From contig BROG01000048.1 of NCBI GenBank assembly GCA_030159075.1, positions 992,001 to 1,056,000 on the forward strand: a stretch of 64,000 bases of DNA, read 5' to 3'. Below the pieces are notes generated by a model. It saw only the letters and a list, made by a program, of their open reading frames with translations, made no database searches and was not told the origin of the DNA. The translations under genes and the position numbers were made by a program. Shown piece by piece: positions 53,005-60,847 of the stretch (position 1 is its first letter; each line of letters begins with the position of its first letter). Source of the DNA: Atrina japonica (taxonomy: Eukaryota > Mollusca > Bivalvia > Pterioida > Pinnidae).

Positions 53005-53397
53005 CATGAGTTTTACAGAAGCTATGCGTTGGCGACGAGAATAATAATCTGACGTGGGGGACCTGCGATAACATTAGAGATCGTGTCTCATCGATCCGTT
53101 AAAAGACCCTTCTTATCATAAAGAAAATTGGAAAAGATAACGAATCTCACCGTCCCAAACCCTGGGATCCTACGGTGAATTGAATTTTAATAAAGATTAC
53201 TTTGATCGATGTAACGACCGGTTTTCAAGGCATCGGGATGGCATGGGCAGTTAAATATCGAATGTGTGTGAATCAGTGGCAACTCGGGAAGTAAACGAAC
53301 CGTGGGATCCCGTCGTCGATTGGGAAAAGAGAAGTTGGTGGCATCGGCTATGGTTTGACGATAGTCGCCCCTGGGACCCCGAAGTGAATTGGGCATA
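53005..53397 (+). pseudogene. degraded ORF with PWDPxVxW repeats
   Basis: Starts at ATGAGTTTTACAGAAGCTATG (53005), encoding MSFTEAMRWRRE before a frame break. Three copies of a motif reading PWDPTVN, PWDPVVDWE and PWDPEVNWA follow at about 53157, 53300 and 53370, in different frames. The last ends at a stop at about 53397. A TATATATAAATAC box lies near 52818. I do not recognise the protein. The repeated W-D-P motif and its place at the element's left edge are all that can be said. It is convergent with the ATPase gene. Confidence 0.45.
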
Positions 53398-53423
53398 GGA
53401 AGTGCATGAGACTACCCTTGAAT

Positions 53424-53447
53424 AATTTATATGACAACATATAAATT
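53424..53447. terminator. AT-rich hairpin between convergent genes
   Basis: Perfect 10-bp arms (AATTTATATG and CATATAAATT) around a 4-nt ACAA loop. It sits between the end of the PWDP ORF and the end of the ATPase gene. Confidence 0.6.
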
Positions 53448-53508
53448 AATTTCACTCGACGAACAGTCGGTCGGTTGTTGTCACAGTTTGGAGTGTTTTG
53501 CGTTGCGA

Positions 53509-53941
53509 TCACTTATCCTCTTCGGGCACGACGACCGTTTTCGTCCAAGGCATTCGTTGAAACCTTGGTGAAGAAGAGCGCCACCCATTTGATCTGGGTA
53601 AAGTCTTTGGACGCGCTGTTGTAATGATCCAGACGGACTGATCGGCGTGCCGTCCCGAAAAACGCCAGCATGGACAGGGCGTCCGCCTTCTTCTTGATCT
53701 GCTTCGTGCCGAGCATACGTCGATGACGTAAGCGTGGGCGTACCCACAGGTCGTAAAAATGTTCAACGGTCCTGCAGCAATTCTTCGCCTGTCTTGGAGA
53801 GCACGATGACGACGCGTTTGTCTTTGGGTTGTTTGACGCGATTTTTGTACGGTTGAAGTCGATCGAGGGGCACAGGATGACGATGTGATCGAAGACGTCT
53901 GTCCAGCAGATCGAGGACGTCCGTCTCCCGCAGACGATCAT
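53509..53941 (-). pseudogene. Polinton DNA-packaging ATPase (A32/FtsK-HerA type), broken
   Basis: Minus-strand gene from ATG 53941, starting MIVCG, to a stop at 53509 after VVVPEEDK. In Polintons this ATPase opens with its P-loop and pumps DNA into capsids. Here the strand after the P-loop is clear (FDHIVILCPSIDFNRT), and the Walker B strand AYVID and following segment KKKADALSMLAF are readable in other frames. The expected GxxxxGKT/S, however, is absent: MIVCG runs into RRTSS and the segment before FDHIVILCP looks shortened. At least three frame shifts occur. Assignment rests on strand order and neighbours (capsid protein directly upstream), as in other Polintons. Confidence 0.7.
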
Positions 53942-53959
53942 GGCGGCGTGTGGTTCTCG

Positions 53960-54870
53960 CTACTTTTTTTCTTATGTGATTTAAATTTTTCTTAATAATG
54001 ATCTGTCCGTCCTTGACGGCGAAGATGTAAACGTCCACGGATCGGTGTCGGTTTCTGGCGTTTTTCTCGATGCGCACGGAAACGCCCTTCGCTGATGTTT
54101 TTGTAACTTGCGTCCCGTGCCGTGGAGGTGGTTTTCGGGCTCGTTCTCAAGTCCAACCAGAGTGCGGAGTTCCTTGACGACCGTTTCGGTTACGTTTTCG
54201 CGATTCAACGAGAAATACTTTTTAATCTCGTCGGTCTCATGCCGTCCCGAGAACACTGACCCTCGATGGTTATTTCCACTTTGGTGATTCTCGGATTATA
54301 AAATTTCTCGGGATCCTAACTTGTAGCCGATTTACTGATCGTGCCGCCTTGCGATAGCGCATGATCTTGTTGAAGAGATAGGCTGTGGTGGACCCGCGTA
54401 CTTTTTGCCTGATGCTGCGAGCGAGATTATCGTCGGTGATCGAACTCCAACGCGATGTTAGTGACCTTGTAACTTACCGTTTTTATGGCGTCGTCCGAGT
54501 CCGTCGAGACGACGTGTTTGGGCGTCGTTAAACGTCGTATTCAAACGATATCCAAGGGAATGCAAAAGCGATTCCCGAACGTCGCGGCGACCGATGGGTT
54601 TTGGCCCTTATTTGGTTGAGATCTCGAGTCTGTATCCCCTGAAAGGCCATGTTACGGGGTCGTTTCCACCTTCCATAGATCGTTGTAGACGAAGAATTTA
54701 TCGGCGTCGTCGATGCTCTGAAATCTTCACCTCTGACCGATGTTACGCCCTTCCACGGCGACTTCCAGTGTTCAGATTGGGAAACGTCAACGTTTGGTTT
54801 TCTTCGATGCTCGAGACGGATTGTGGGACACGGTAAGGGCGTGCGCAATTTCCTATAGGGATCGAGAAGG
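53960..54870 (-). pseudogene. Polinton major capsid protein, C-terminal half, broken
   Basis: The minus strand encodes the second half of a Polinton double-jelly-roll major capsid protein, spread over several frames. Recognisable blocks in order are IEENQTLTFPNLN (about 54800), DSDDAIKTVSYKVTNIALEF (54442-54501), SIRQKVRGSTTAYLFNKIMR (about 54360), NPRITKVEITIEG (54261-54298), EIKKYFSLNREN (about 54210), LHGTGRKL (about 54120) and RSVDVYIFAVKDGQI (about 54020). Intact members are about 600 residues; only about 300 fit before the divergent plus-strand gene begins at 54896. The first jelly roll therefore appears to be missing. It is followed by the ATPase gene, as is usual. Confidence 0.72.
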
Positions 54871-54885
54871 TGTTTAAAGCGTTTT

Positions 54886-54895
54886 TATAAAAAAT
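54886..54895 (+). promoter_or_regulatory. AT-rich start-site motif TATAAAAAAT
   Basis: TATAAAAAAT directly abuts the ATG at 54896. The same kind of tract precedes nearly every gene of the element. Confidence 0.5.
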
Positions 54896-55971
54896 ATGGC
54901 GGAACCGGTTACATTCTCGGCGACGATGATGTTGTTGATGATAATAACGATGGTGATAACCGCCGAACAAGAATTCGGTGCATCCGAGAGCGAGTTAAGA
55001 TTTAAACAAGATCCTGAAGGAGGTTTATATGCATTATGGCGCGGCGATTGGATTAAATTAACGTATGAACGTAATCCCAAAAAATTCTTGGCTATTGGAA
55101 CGTTGAAAAGTCACGGCCTCGGATTCCTCGAAGCTTTAGGCGTGAAAGATCCTAAACAAAAAGCGTTAGCGGTTAGACGTAACATTACGAAAGTCTTTGA
55201 CGACATCGAGATGGAAGAAACGGGTGTGAAGCGAGTGGACGACGGGATTGAGAGATTATCTGAAAGTATAGAAGACTTAAACCACGAATTGCCCATGCGA
55301 GAACTGTTGGGTTTAGACAAGAGTCTGCGAACCATTCGCGGGACTCTGCGCGTCCAAGAAGCCAAGAGAGTGAGTTGGAACGCACGCTGTCGCAGTGGCG
55401 GGGAGATCTGGCTCGGAATCCCGACGATCGGGAACGCATCGAGAGGGAGATCGCCAAGACGCGAGGCGAATTGGACAGCGCCGCGAACGAGAGTATAGAC
55501 GTGCTCAAGGACGGCTGAAGTCGCAACTGACCGCCATCAAAGAATCGATCGCGAGGTTATTGGACGATAAATCTTCCGTTGCGAGAGCGGATCGCCAAAT
55601 CTGTTCAGGGAACAGGGTAATCACCATCTTCAGCATCCTGACGGCGATCGGCATGACGATAGGATTCCTGGTCGCATTGCTCCCTCCCGGGATCGAGTCC
55701 CTCCACTCCCCCTCCCAAACCTCCTCCTTCGGGAGGAGGAGGAGCGAAGGAATGGATCAAGAAACAGCTGGACGCCCTCGGTAAATTGCTCGCGAGACTG
55801 GCCGGTAAATTGGGCGAAGCGTTGCCGGGCATCTTGGGCGCCGTCGTGTCCTGGATCCTGTCGACGCTCGGCAAGACGGCGATGTGGCTGGGCGAGCACG
55901 TGTGGGTCTTGGGTATGATCGTCGTCGGCTGGTTGTTAACCAAACTCGACGAAGACCAGAAAAGAAAGTAA
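54896..55971 (+). pseudogene. large Polinton coiled-coil/membrane protein, broken
   Basis: One gene interrupted by several one-base shifts. The N-terminal part (54896-55380) is a long open stretch with LYALWRGDWIKLTYERNPKK, FLAIGTLKS and a coiled-coil-rich region. The middle (about 55395-55620) continues as heptad-like acidic/basic helices in shifted frames. A hydrophobic segment TIFSILTAIGMTIGFLVALL (about 55620-55680) and a proline/glycine linker follow. The C-terminal domain (55786-55971) reads LARLAGKLGEALPGILGAVV and ends with a second membrane segment. Proteins with this layout are recurrent in invertebrate Polintons and have no established function. A virion or membrane role is inferred. 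The start is ATG 54896 after TATAAAAAAT. Confidence 0.75.
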
Positions 55972-56789
55972 CGATAGGACCAAGACGGCCGTCTTCTGAT
56001 CCTCGTGATCGTCCTCCGCGGCGATTTCTACGGGAGGGGGTGGTTTAACGGGCGGCGGCGACTCCACGACGGCGCCGGTGTCTCGATCTGCGGCGTCAGC
56101 GTCTTGGCGTTCAGATTTACATTCGTTCCCGTCGTCGCGGTGTCGGGAGCGACCACGATCTCGTTGTTGTAGCCCGCGACGTTTCCCGGCCGATCTTCAG
56201 TTCCATGTCGCTGGGCATCATGTACAGCCCGGATGGACGACGTAATCCAGTTTGGAATTGGCGTACTTCAGACAGTCCTCGTACCTGGCGATGTCGGCGG
56301 GTAAGTCGACGGGACGATCGAGATCGCCCAGACGAAGAACGCGAATGGACGCGTCCCCAATCGCGCCAGTCCCGGACGCGTTGAAAAACCCCTTCGATTT
56401 ATCCATGATGAACGTGGACCACTTCTCGTCGTATTTCCCGAAGAAGGTGCCCTCGATCTTCCAGTCCGTCGTGACGGGAACGTCGAATTCCCGACAGAGT
56501 CTCCGATACGCTCCCTTGTCGATGTTGTTCGCGAAGTGGTCGAAGGACGGATCGGAGGGAGGGGTACCGCCATCTCTTGCAGCACGCGTCGGATCTGATA
56601 GTAGATGTGGAACCGGAAGAACGACTCGGACAGCGCGTCGCCGTTCCCCGCGTCCAACGTCACGCCGCACCCGGTCGTGGCGTGAACGTCGAAGACGGTC
56701 TCGAACGACGCTCGAAACTTTGTCTCTTCGTTGACGTAGACGTCGAACGAATGGAGATTTAGATTCTTCTTGTACTCGTAGACGTTCAT
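55936..56789 (-). pseudogene. uncharacterised Polinton protein with C-terminal membrane anchor, broken
   Basis: Starts at ATG 56789 with MNVYEYKKNLNLHSFDVYVN. The first 74 codons are open (SESFFRFHIYYQIRRVLQEM). A frame shift near 56565 follows. The second block is long, with SFDHFANNIDKGAYRRLCRE, WKIEGTFFGKYDEKW and KLDYVVHPGC. After another shift near 56220 come MELKIG and NNEIVVAPDTATTGTNVNLN. A proline-rich linker and a membrane segment VLVLSLLSFLVFV end at 55936. The last 36 nt overlap the convergent gene ending at 55971. The family recurs in Polintons; its function is unknown and may be structural. It shares a divergent AT-rich start region with the gene at 56835. Confidence 0.6.
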
Positions 56790-56834
56790 CGTATATTTTA
56801 TATAAAAGTAAAAAAATTTTATATAAAAATAAAC
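56790..56834. promoter_or_regulatory. divergent AT-rich promoter region
   Basis: Only 45 bp separate two divergent start codons. The spacer carries two TATATAAAA tracts, one facing each gene. Confidence 0.6.
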
Positions 56835-57437
56835 ATGTTCTATATCGTGACGGACGTCGGAAAACCCGTCAGACTGTCGCGGTACATCGATAACGCCCAC
56901 GGCGGGTGGTGCGTGGGCGTCAAATCCGTTCGCCCTCTACAACGGGTTGTACAACGTCAAGAGAGACGTGGAGATACGTTACGCCAAGAGGGGAGACAGA
57001 ACCAAAAGTTCAAGACCACCATGAGATTGAGAATCGACGGGTCGGGCAGCACGGCGGTGATGCTTCCGCCGGAAATCGGCAAGATTCTCGCATTCGCCGC
57101 GACACGCCTCTCGGCCGGGACCATCTTGGCGAGCCGCAGCATCGACCTGCGGCCGGTGGAATTCCTCAACGTCCATCTCGACGAGTTGGAGGAGGGGATG
57201 AGAGACGGCGAGGCGAAGGACATCCTCGCGTCCCTACCCTGTCCCAACGTGAAATTTTCCGAGTTGTACGAAAAAGATATAGTCAATCCCATGTTCCTGT
57301 CGTTGAGACGGGATCGCATCTCGGAAGTGACGATACGTCTCAAGGACGAGGAAGGCAATCCCATCGACAATCACGGTCAATCCGTTCACGTTCTATTGGA
57401 ATTTAAGAATTCTAAAATAAAAAAGGAAAATGTCTAG
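56835..57437 (+). pseudogene. Polinton structural-type protein, broken near the N-terminus
   Basis: ATG 56835 opens with MFYIVTDVGKPVRLSRYIDN. A frame shift near 56925 moves the expected continuation (YNGLYNVKRDVEIRYAKRG) to another frame. The original frame resumes around 57010 and runs to the stop at 57437, with MRLRIDGSGSTAVMLPPEIG, LRPVEFLNVHLDEL and MFLSLRRDRISEVTIRLKDE. The ending, a strand-rich block with VHVLLEFKN, is typical of a family found in many invertebrate Polintons. It is probably a virion component, by position and beta-rich character; this is inference. The stop overlaps the next start (57430). Confidence 0.6.
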
Positions 57438-57845
57438 ATCGGGATTCTATTGGGAAGACGGGAAAGGGAAGAACTGGTGGAGGACCTGAACGAGAGACTC
57501 CTCAAAGACCTCAACAACGCCAAAGAGGAGATCACCGCGTTGGTCAAAAACCGTCGCATCATGAACACCTTCCAATTCGAAGTGAATAAAAACGGAAGAC
57601 TCCGCCCCGTACAGGGCACGACGATGTTGTTCGACGGTCACGTCATCCGCCTGGGTCTCTTGGGCGAACTGGACGTGACGCTGGTGCTGAACGACGTGGA
57701 ATACAGGACCTTCAGGACCAAGGCCGGCGAGATCGTCCCGCTGAAACCGCCGTTGCGAGTGACGGAGGGCGACGTCCTCAACTTCGCCGTGAACAAAGGA
57801 TCGAAATCGGGCTCCGTCAACGGCGTCGTCGTTCTCGACGTATAA
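57430..57845 (+). pseudogene. uncharacterised beta-rich Polinton protein, early frame break
   Basis: ATG 57430 follows AAAATAAAAAAGGAAA and encodes MSRSGFYWEDGK before a shift into the frame that stays open to 57845. That frame has a helical start (LVEDLNERLLKDLNNAKEEI) and a strand-rich domain with MNTFQFEVNKNGRLRP, DVTLVLNDVEYRTF and GDVLNFAVNKGSKSG. The alternating hydrophobic pattern suggests a small jelly-roll or beta-sandwich domain. I do not recognise it by name. It overlaps the preceding gene by eight bases, which suits a compact viral layout. Confidence 0.5.
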
Positions 57846-57870
57846 AAAATTTTTAAATTAAAAACAAAAT

Positions 57871-58463
57871 ATGAGTAACAACAACAAAGAGGTATTGTAT
57901 CCGACGTTAGAACCCGAATCCGCAAGAGTATCGTCTCCGACGGATCGGCGAGATCGAGCAGACGTTCAGACGAGAGATCGAGACGCGGAAGAGCGGTGCA
58001 CAAGAAGTACAAACGGTAATCAACACCGCGGACGGGGTAGACGGAGCATTGATCACGGGGAGTGTAGTGTGCGGAGGGTTGGGATTCGCCCTCCCCATCG
58101 TGGGATTACCCTTACAGATCGTGGCCGTCACCGTGGCTCCGTGGGATGACTGGTCTTGAAGGGCAACCGGCGTCTGTTGTTGAAGAAATCGGAGAAAACA
58201 TCTCAAAATCGTCAAACTGGCCGATAGTAAACTGAATTCCATCGAGGATCTGGTGAGTCGCGCACTGGAAGACGGGAAGATCTCGGCGGAGGAATTCGCT
58301 ACCGTGTCTCACGAACTGACCAAGTATCGCGAGATGAAGGGACAAGCTATACGCCAAATACAAAAGCCGACGACGGGGTTAAAAAAAGTCTCCGAACAAG
58401 AGACGAAACGATCTGCGCGAACAGCTGCGTGCCCTTCTGGGCGAGAAATCGTCTTCTCGTTAA
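57871..58463 (+). pseudogene. Polinton membrane/helical protein (GKISxEEF family), broken
   Basis: ATG 57871 sits after TTAAAAACAAAAT and encodes MSNNNKEVLYPTLEPES. A shift near 57935 leads to a helix (IGEIEQTFRREIETRKSGAQ), then a glycine-rich hydrophobic segment LITGSVVCGGLGFALPIVGL (about 58050-58110). After further shifts near 58150-58250 comes the C-terminal helical block LVSRALEDGKISAEEFATVS, and finally LREQLRALLGEKSSSR before the stop at 58463. The DGKISxEEF block with a preceding hydrophobic hairpin marks a widespread, uncharacterised Polinton family. I am sure of the family resemblance, not of the function. Confidence 0.68.
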
Positions 58464-58505
58464 ATTGTAGCATTATAAAACGATGAAAACACTGCTGCTC
58501 CTCGT

Positions 58506-58547
58506 TAACCGTAGATTTTTTTAAGACAGTCTTAAAAAAATCCGGTT
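58506..58547. terminator. near-perfect AT-rich hairpin between convergent genes
   Basis: Arms GATTTTTTTAAGAC and GTCTTAAAAAAATC (14 bp, perfect) are separated by a single A. The pairing extends outward as AACCG/CGGTT after a small bulge. It lies between the plus-strand gene ending 58463 and the minus-strand gene ending 58546. It suits a two-way transcription end or RNA 3' structure. Confidence 0.65.
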
Positions 58548-58782
58548 AAACTTCTTCCTTGGGACGTCTTCTTCTCCTCTGACACCTCGGATGCGTCTTG
58601 TGCCACTCGTCTGCGCGTTCTTTTCCGCCGCACGTATAACACGTTTCGTATTTAGTGCTCGTTCATACGTTTATTGGTGTTTACTCTTCTTATTCGCGAT
58701 ACTCTATCTATTACGTTTAGAACGTTATCATCGAACGGAACGATGGTTGAGACGTCTTTTGCAAAAAATTTGAAAATGACAT
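58546..58782 (-). pseudogene. small zinc-knuckle-like protein, two compensating shifts
   Basis: Minus-strand ATG at 58782 encodes MSFSNFLQKTSQPSFRSMI. A shift gives VLNVIDRVSRIRRVNTNKRM, and a second shift restores the first frame. The end is YETCYTCGGKERADEWHKTH then PRC and an arginine-rich tail RRRRR, with the stop at 58546. C-x2-C, H and C spaced as in a zinc-binding knuckle, next to a basic tail, suggest nucleic-acid binding. About 79 residues in total. It is divergent from the gene at 58812, with a 29-bp AT-rich spacer. Confidence 0.5.
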
Positions 58783-58811
58783 AAAGAAAATTTATTAGTT
58801 ATTAAAAAAAG

Positions 58812-59466
58812 ATGGCGTTCGTGACAGTCGAGAACTTTGACGTGAACAATTTAAGGACGGGTGCTCATTACGTCGATAAGAAAGGGAAACGTTATCAATC
58901 GCGTTTACGTCGCGTAATCAGTACCCGACAGGCGACGTGAAACCGTTAGTGATACGCACTCCCAAAACGGAGTCGTCCGGCTTGTTGGCAATACGAGGAC
59001 GGTTCCGATTATACTATGAAATTTAAATGCGGAAAAGAATTCGCCGCCATGTTGGAAAAGATCGAGGCGGTCTTGAGGGACTCTATAGAAAAAAAACTCG
59101 CAAAAACACTGAAAGAAAAAAGGTAGAAAAAACCCCGTGGATGTCAACGATATAGTCCTCGTCAAAACGGATCAGAACGGTAACAAAGTGATCTACTCGA
59201 AAGTTAAACAGGGGGACAGAGACAAGCCTACTTTTTATAGAAAGAGAACGGCCGACGATCCGAAAGATAAACATCCGCTCGTCGAAGTCGATCTTCACCA
59301 ATACGAGAAAAAACGATGTCTGGCCATCGGTTCTTTTACGCGTAGACAACGTTTACAATCGCCAACAAAGAATCGACCGTATCCTTGCAAACTCTCTTAC
59401 ACCCAGGTCATCATCGTCAAAACGATCGACGTTGCTCCTCTACCGGATTTTTGGCCGACTGCGTAG
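58812..59466 (+). pseudogene. uncharacterised Polinton protein, several frame breaks
   Basis: ATG 58812 follows TTATTAAAAAAAG and encodes MAFVTVENFDVNNLRTGAHY. Shifted frames then give YPTGDVKPLVIRTPK, SDYTMKFKCGKEFAAMLEKI and a lysine-rich helix. From 59137 a long frame holds VNDIVLVKTDQNGNKVIYSK, KPTFYRKRTADD and HPLVEVDLHQYEKKRCLAIG. It ends at 59466 after VAPLPDFWPTA. The two-part beta-rich layout with basic surface is compatible with a single-stranded-DNA-binding protein, but this is a guess from layout alone. Structure prediction would settle it. Confidence 0.45.
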
Positions 59467-59517
59467 AAGACTTGGAACTTGGAGTCCGACACGGAATAAA
59501 ATAAATTAAAATGACAG

Positions 59518-59552
59518 TATTTTTGTAAAAACGTAAACGTTTTTTTACAAAA
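59518..59552. terminator. AT-rich hairpin between tandem genes
   Basis: TTTTGTAAAAACG and CGTTTTTTTACAAAA can pair around a TAAA loop with a small bulge. It lies between the gene ending 59466 and the start at 59563. AATAAAATAAA is just upstream. Confidence 0.5.
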
Positions 59553-59562
59553 TATAAATAAA

Positions 59563-60132
59563 ATGTATAAAAAAAAGGAGATGAACGTAGACGAGATACT
59601 AACGAACGTCGCTACTGACGGGCCGAGACGACGGTAGACGACTCGATCAAGGACAGGGTTATCCGACCGTTATAGGATCGGGAAGATCTCGTCACTTCCT
59701 GGGGAAAGACGTGACCGTCGACGATCTGAACAAGATGAACGACAAGGAACTGGGTAATCTAAATCGTCTGCTCAACGCGCGACTCGGCATGCGCATGAGT
59801 AAATCGATCGCCAATTCCATCATCACGCTGTACGCCCAGAGTCTAAAATATTTTTTCGAAGTGCAGAACGAACCTAAACTGATCGAAGAACTGAGCGAAG
59901 ATCCCTTCCTGGACGCGGCCATCGGCGAAGCGTGCTGCAGCCTGTTCTAACCATTTCGGTTCCTACCTGGCCCCCATCAGTCTCGCCGCCACGTCCAGCC
60001 GTTATATAAATGGATTTAAAAAATCGGAGGATATAGAAAAAGGTGATGAATCCGGAAGAACTCTTAACGAAAAAGAATCCGAAACGTCAAGAAGCGGGGA
60101 AGAAGGGAGCGCAAAAGAGGTGGAGTCGTAAA
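59563..60132 (+). pseudogene. uncharacterised helical Polinton protein, broken
   Basis: ATG 59563 after ATATAAATAAA encodes MYKKKEMNVDEILTNVATDG before a break near 59630. The main block (59711-59950) reads VDDLNKMNDKELGNLNRLLN and MRMSKSIANSIITLYAQSLK, then ELSEDPFLDAAIGEACC. A shift near 59950 leads to HFGSYLAPISLAATSSRYIN and an acidic tail ending at 60132. The YLAPISL segment near the C-terminus recurs in Polinton proteins of unknown function. The last 87 nt overlap the start of the next gene. Confidence 0.55.
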
Positions 60133-60397
60133 GATGGCAATGGCAATGCTAATGGTAAGAATGGCAATGCTAATGGCAATGCTAATGGCCCAGGATGGCA
60201 ATGCTAATAGCCAGGATGGCAATGCTAATGGTCAGGATAGCTGGAAATGGTTAGCGATCGTCGGAGGACTCGCGGTCGCCGGAGTGGTGTTGTACGGGAA
60301 AACCCAACCGCCGTCTACACCGTCATCACCGCCGACGCCACCACCACCACCAGAACCTAAAAAAGAAGAAAGACCCAATCCCCACGAAATGTATTAA
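60046..60397 (+). pseudogene. single-pass membrane protein with NGNA repeats, one frame break
   Basis: ATG 60046 encodes a basic N-terminus (MNPEELLTKKNPKRQEAGKK, then GAQKRWSRK). A run of NGNA/DGNAN repeats made by a 16-18 bp DNA repeat (60134-60240) follows. Inside this run the frame shifts by one base. The second frame has a membrane segment WLAIVGGLAVAGVVLYG, a proline-rich stretch and the ending NPHEMY at 60397. A lysine-rich inside, single membrane span and proline-rich outside fit a small virion-membrane or accessory protein; this is inferred. Slippage in the repeat may have caused the break. Confidence 0.55.
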
Positions 60398-60418
60398 ATA
60401 AAAATCACTATAAAAATG
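60386..60418 (+). promoter_or_regulatory. gene-junction cassette, copy 1
   Basis: GAAATGTATTAAATAAAAAT followed by CACTATAAAAATG. It carries the stop of one gene and the start of the next. Nearly identical to 60599-60632. Confidence 0.65.
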
Positions 60419-60589
60419 CGTAACGACACACTGAGAACGATCGAGACCACGGCGTTGTTGATGGCGTCGGGAATCATCACCACGAGTCTATTCATTGTCA
60501 TGATCGCACAAGTAGTGGAAACCAACGTCTACCACCACCACTCCGTCAGTACCGAAGAAGACGAAGCTCCAGAACCTGAAGAAGAATAA
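60416..60589 (+). CDS. small membrane protein, possible nonsense mutation near the end
   Basis: 57 codons from ATG 60416: MRNDTLRTIETTALLMASGI, a membrane segment IITTSLFIVMIAQVV, then an acidic proline-containing tail APEPEEE ending at TAA 60587. In the same frame beyond this TAA the sequence reads DSNEMY to a second TAA at 60608. This mirrors the NPHEMY ending of the previous gene. The first stop may therefore be a point mutation. It starts within the junction cassette. I do not recognise the protein. Confidence 0.5.
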   Translation: MRNDTLRTIETTALLMASGIITTSLFIVMIAQVVETNVYHHHSVSTEEDEAPEPEEE

Positions 60590-60598
60590 GACTCCAAT

Positions 60599-60632
60599 GA
60601 AATGTATTAAATAAAAAAATCACTATAAAATG
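60599..60632 (+). promoter_or_regulatory. gene-junction cassette, copy 2
   Basis: GAAATGTATTAAATAAAAAA followed by ATCACTATAAAATG. A repeat of 60386-60418, again joining a stop to a start. Confidence 0.65.
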
Positions 60633-60809
60633 AGTGAAAAAGATTTGGTCAACACCGCGTATTACGCAGTCGTCGGAATGGAATAGAAAAAAGACGACGT
60701 CGACTTTAAGGGCGGACGACGAGGACGACAACCAACCCATGCTCTTCAGGATGGAACACTTACTGCGACGAGCTCTACAATACGAACAACGACACGACGG
60801 AGACCGGTA
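60630..60809 (+). pseudogene. small ORF sharing its start with the next gene, broken
   Basis: ATG 60630 opens MSEKDLVNTAYYAVVGME and stops. In a shifted frame an acidic/helical continuation reads LRADDEDDNQPMLFRMEHLL and ends at 60809. The first 32 nt from the ATG are identical to those at 60848. I do not recognise the product. It may be a partial duplicate start fused to another small gene. Confidence 0.4.
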
Positions 60810-60847
60810 ATAAACTCCGATAAATAATAATCTTTTTCATTATAAAA

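Noticed and set aside
54594..54836. Plus-strand open frame of 80 residues
   Set aside because: It is antisense to the capsid gene, whose blocks on the minus strand are recognisable.
58591..58773. 60-residue hydrophobic plus-strand ORF
   Set aside because: It overlaps the minus-strand zinc-knuckle gene, starts without the AT-rich motif seen at other element genes, and has no family resemblance.
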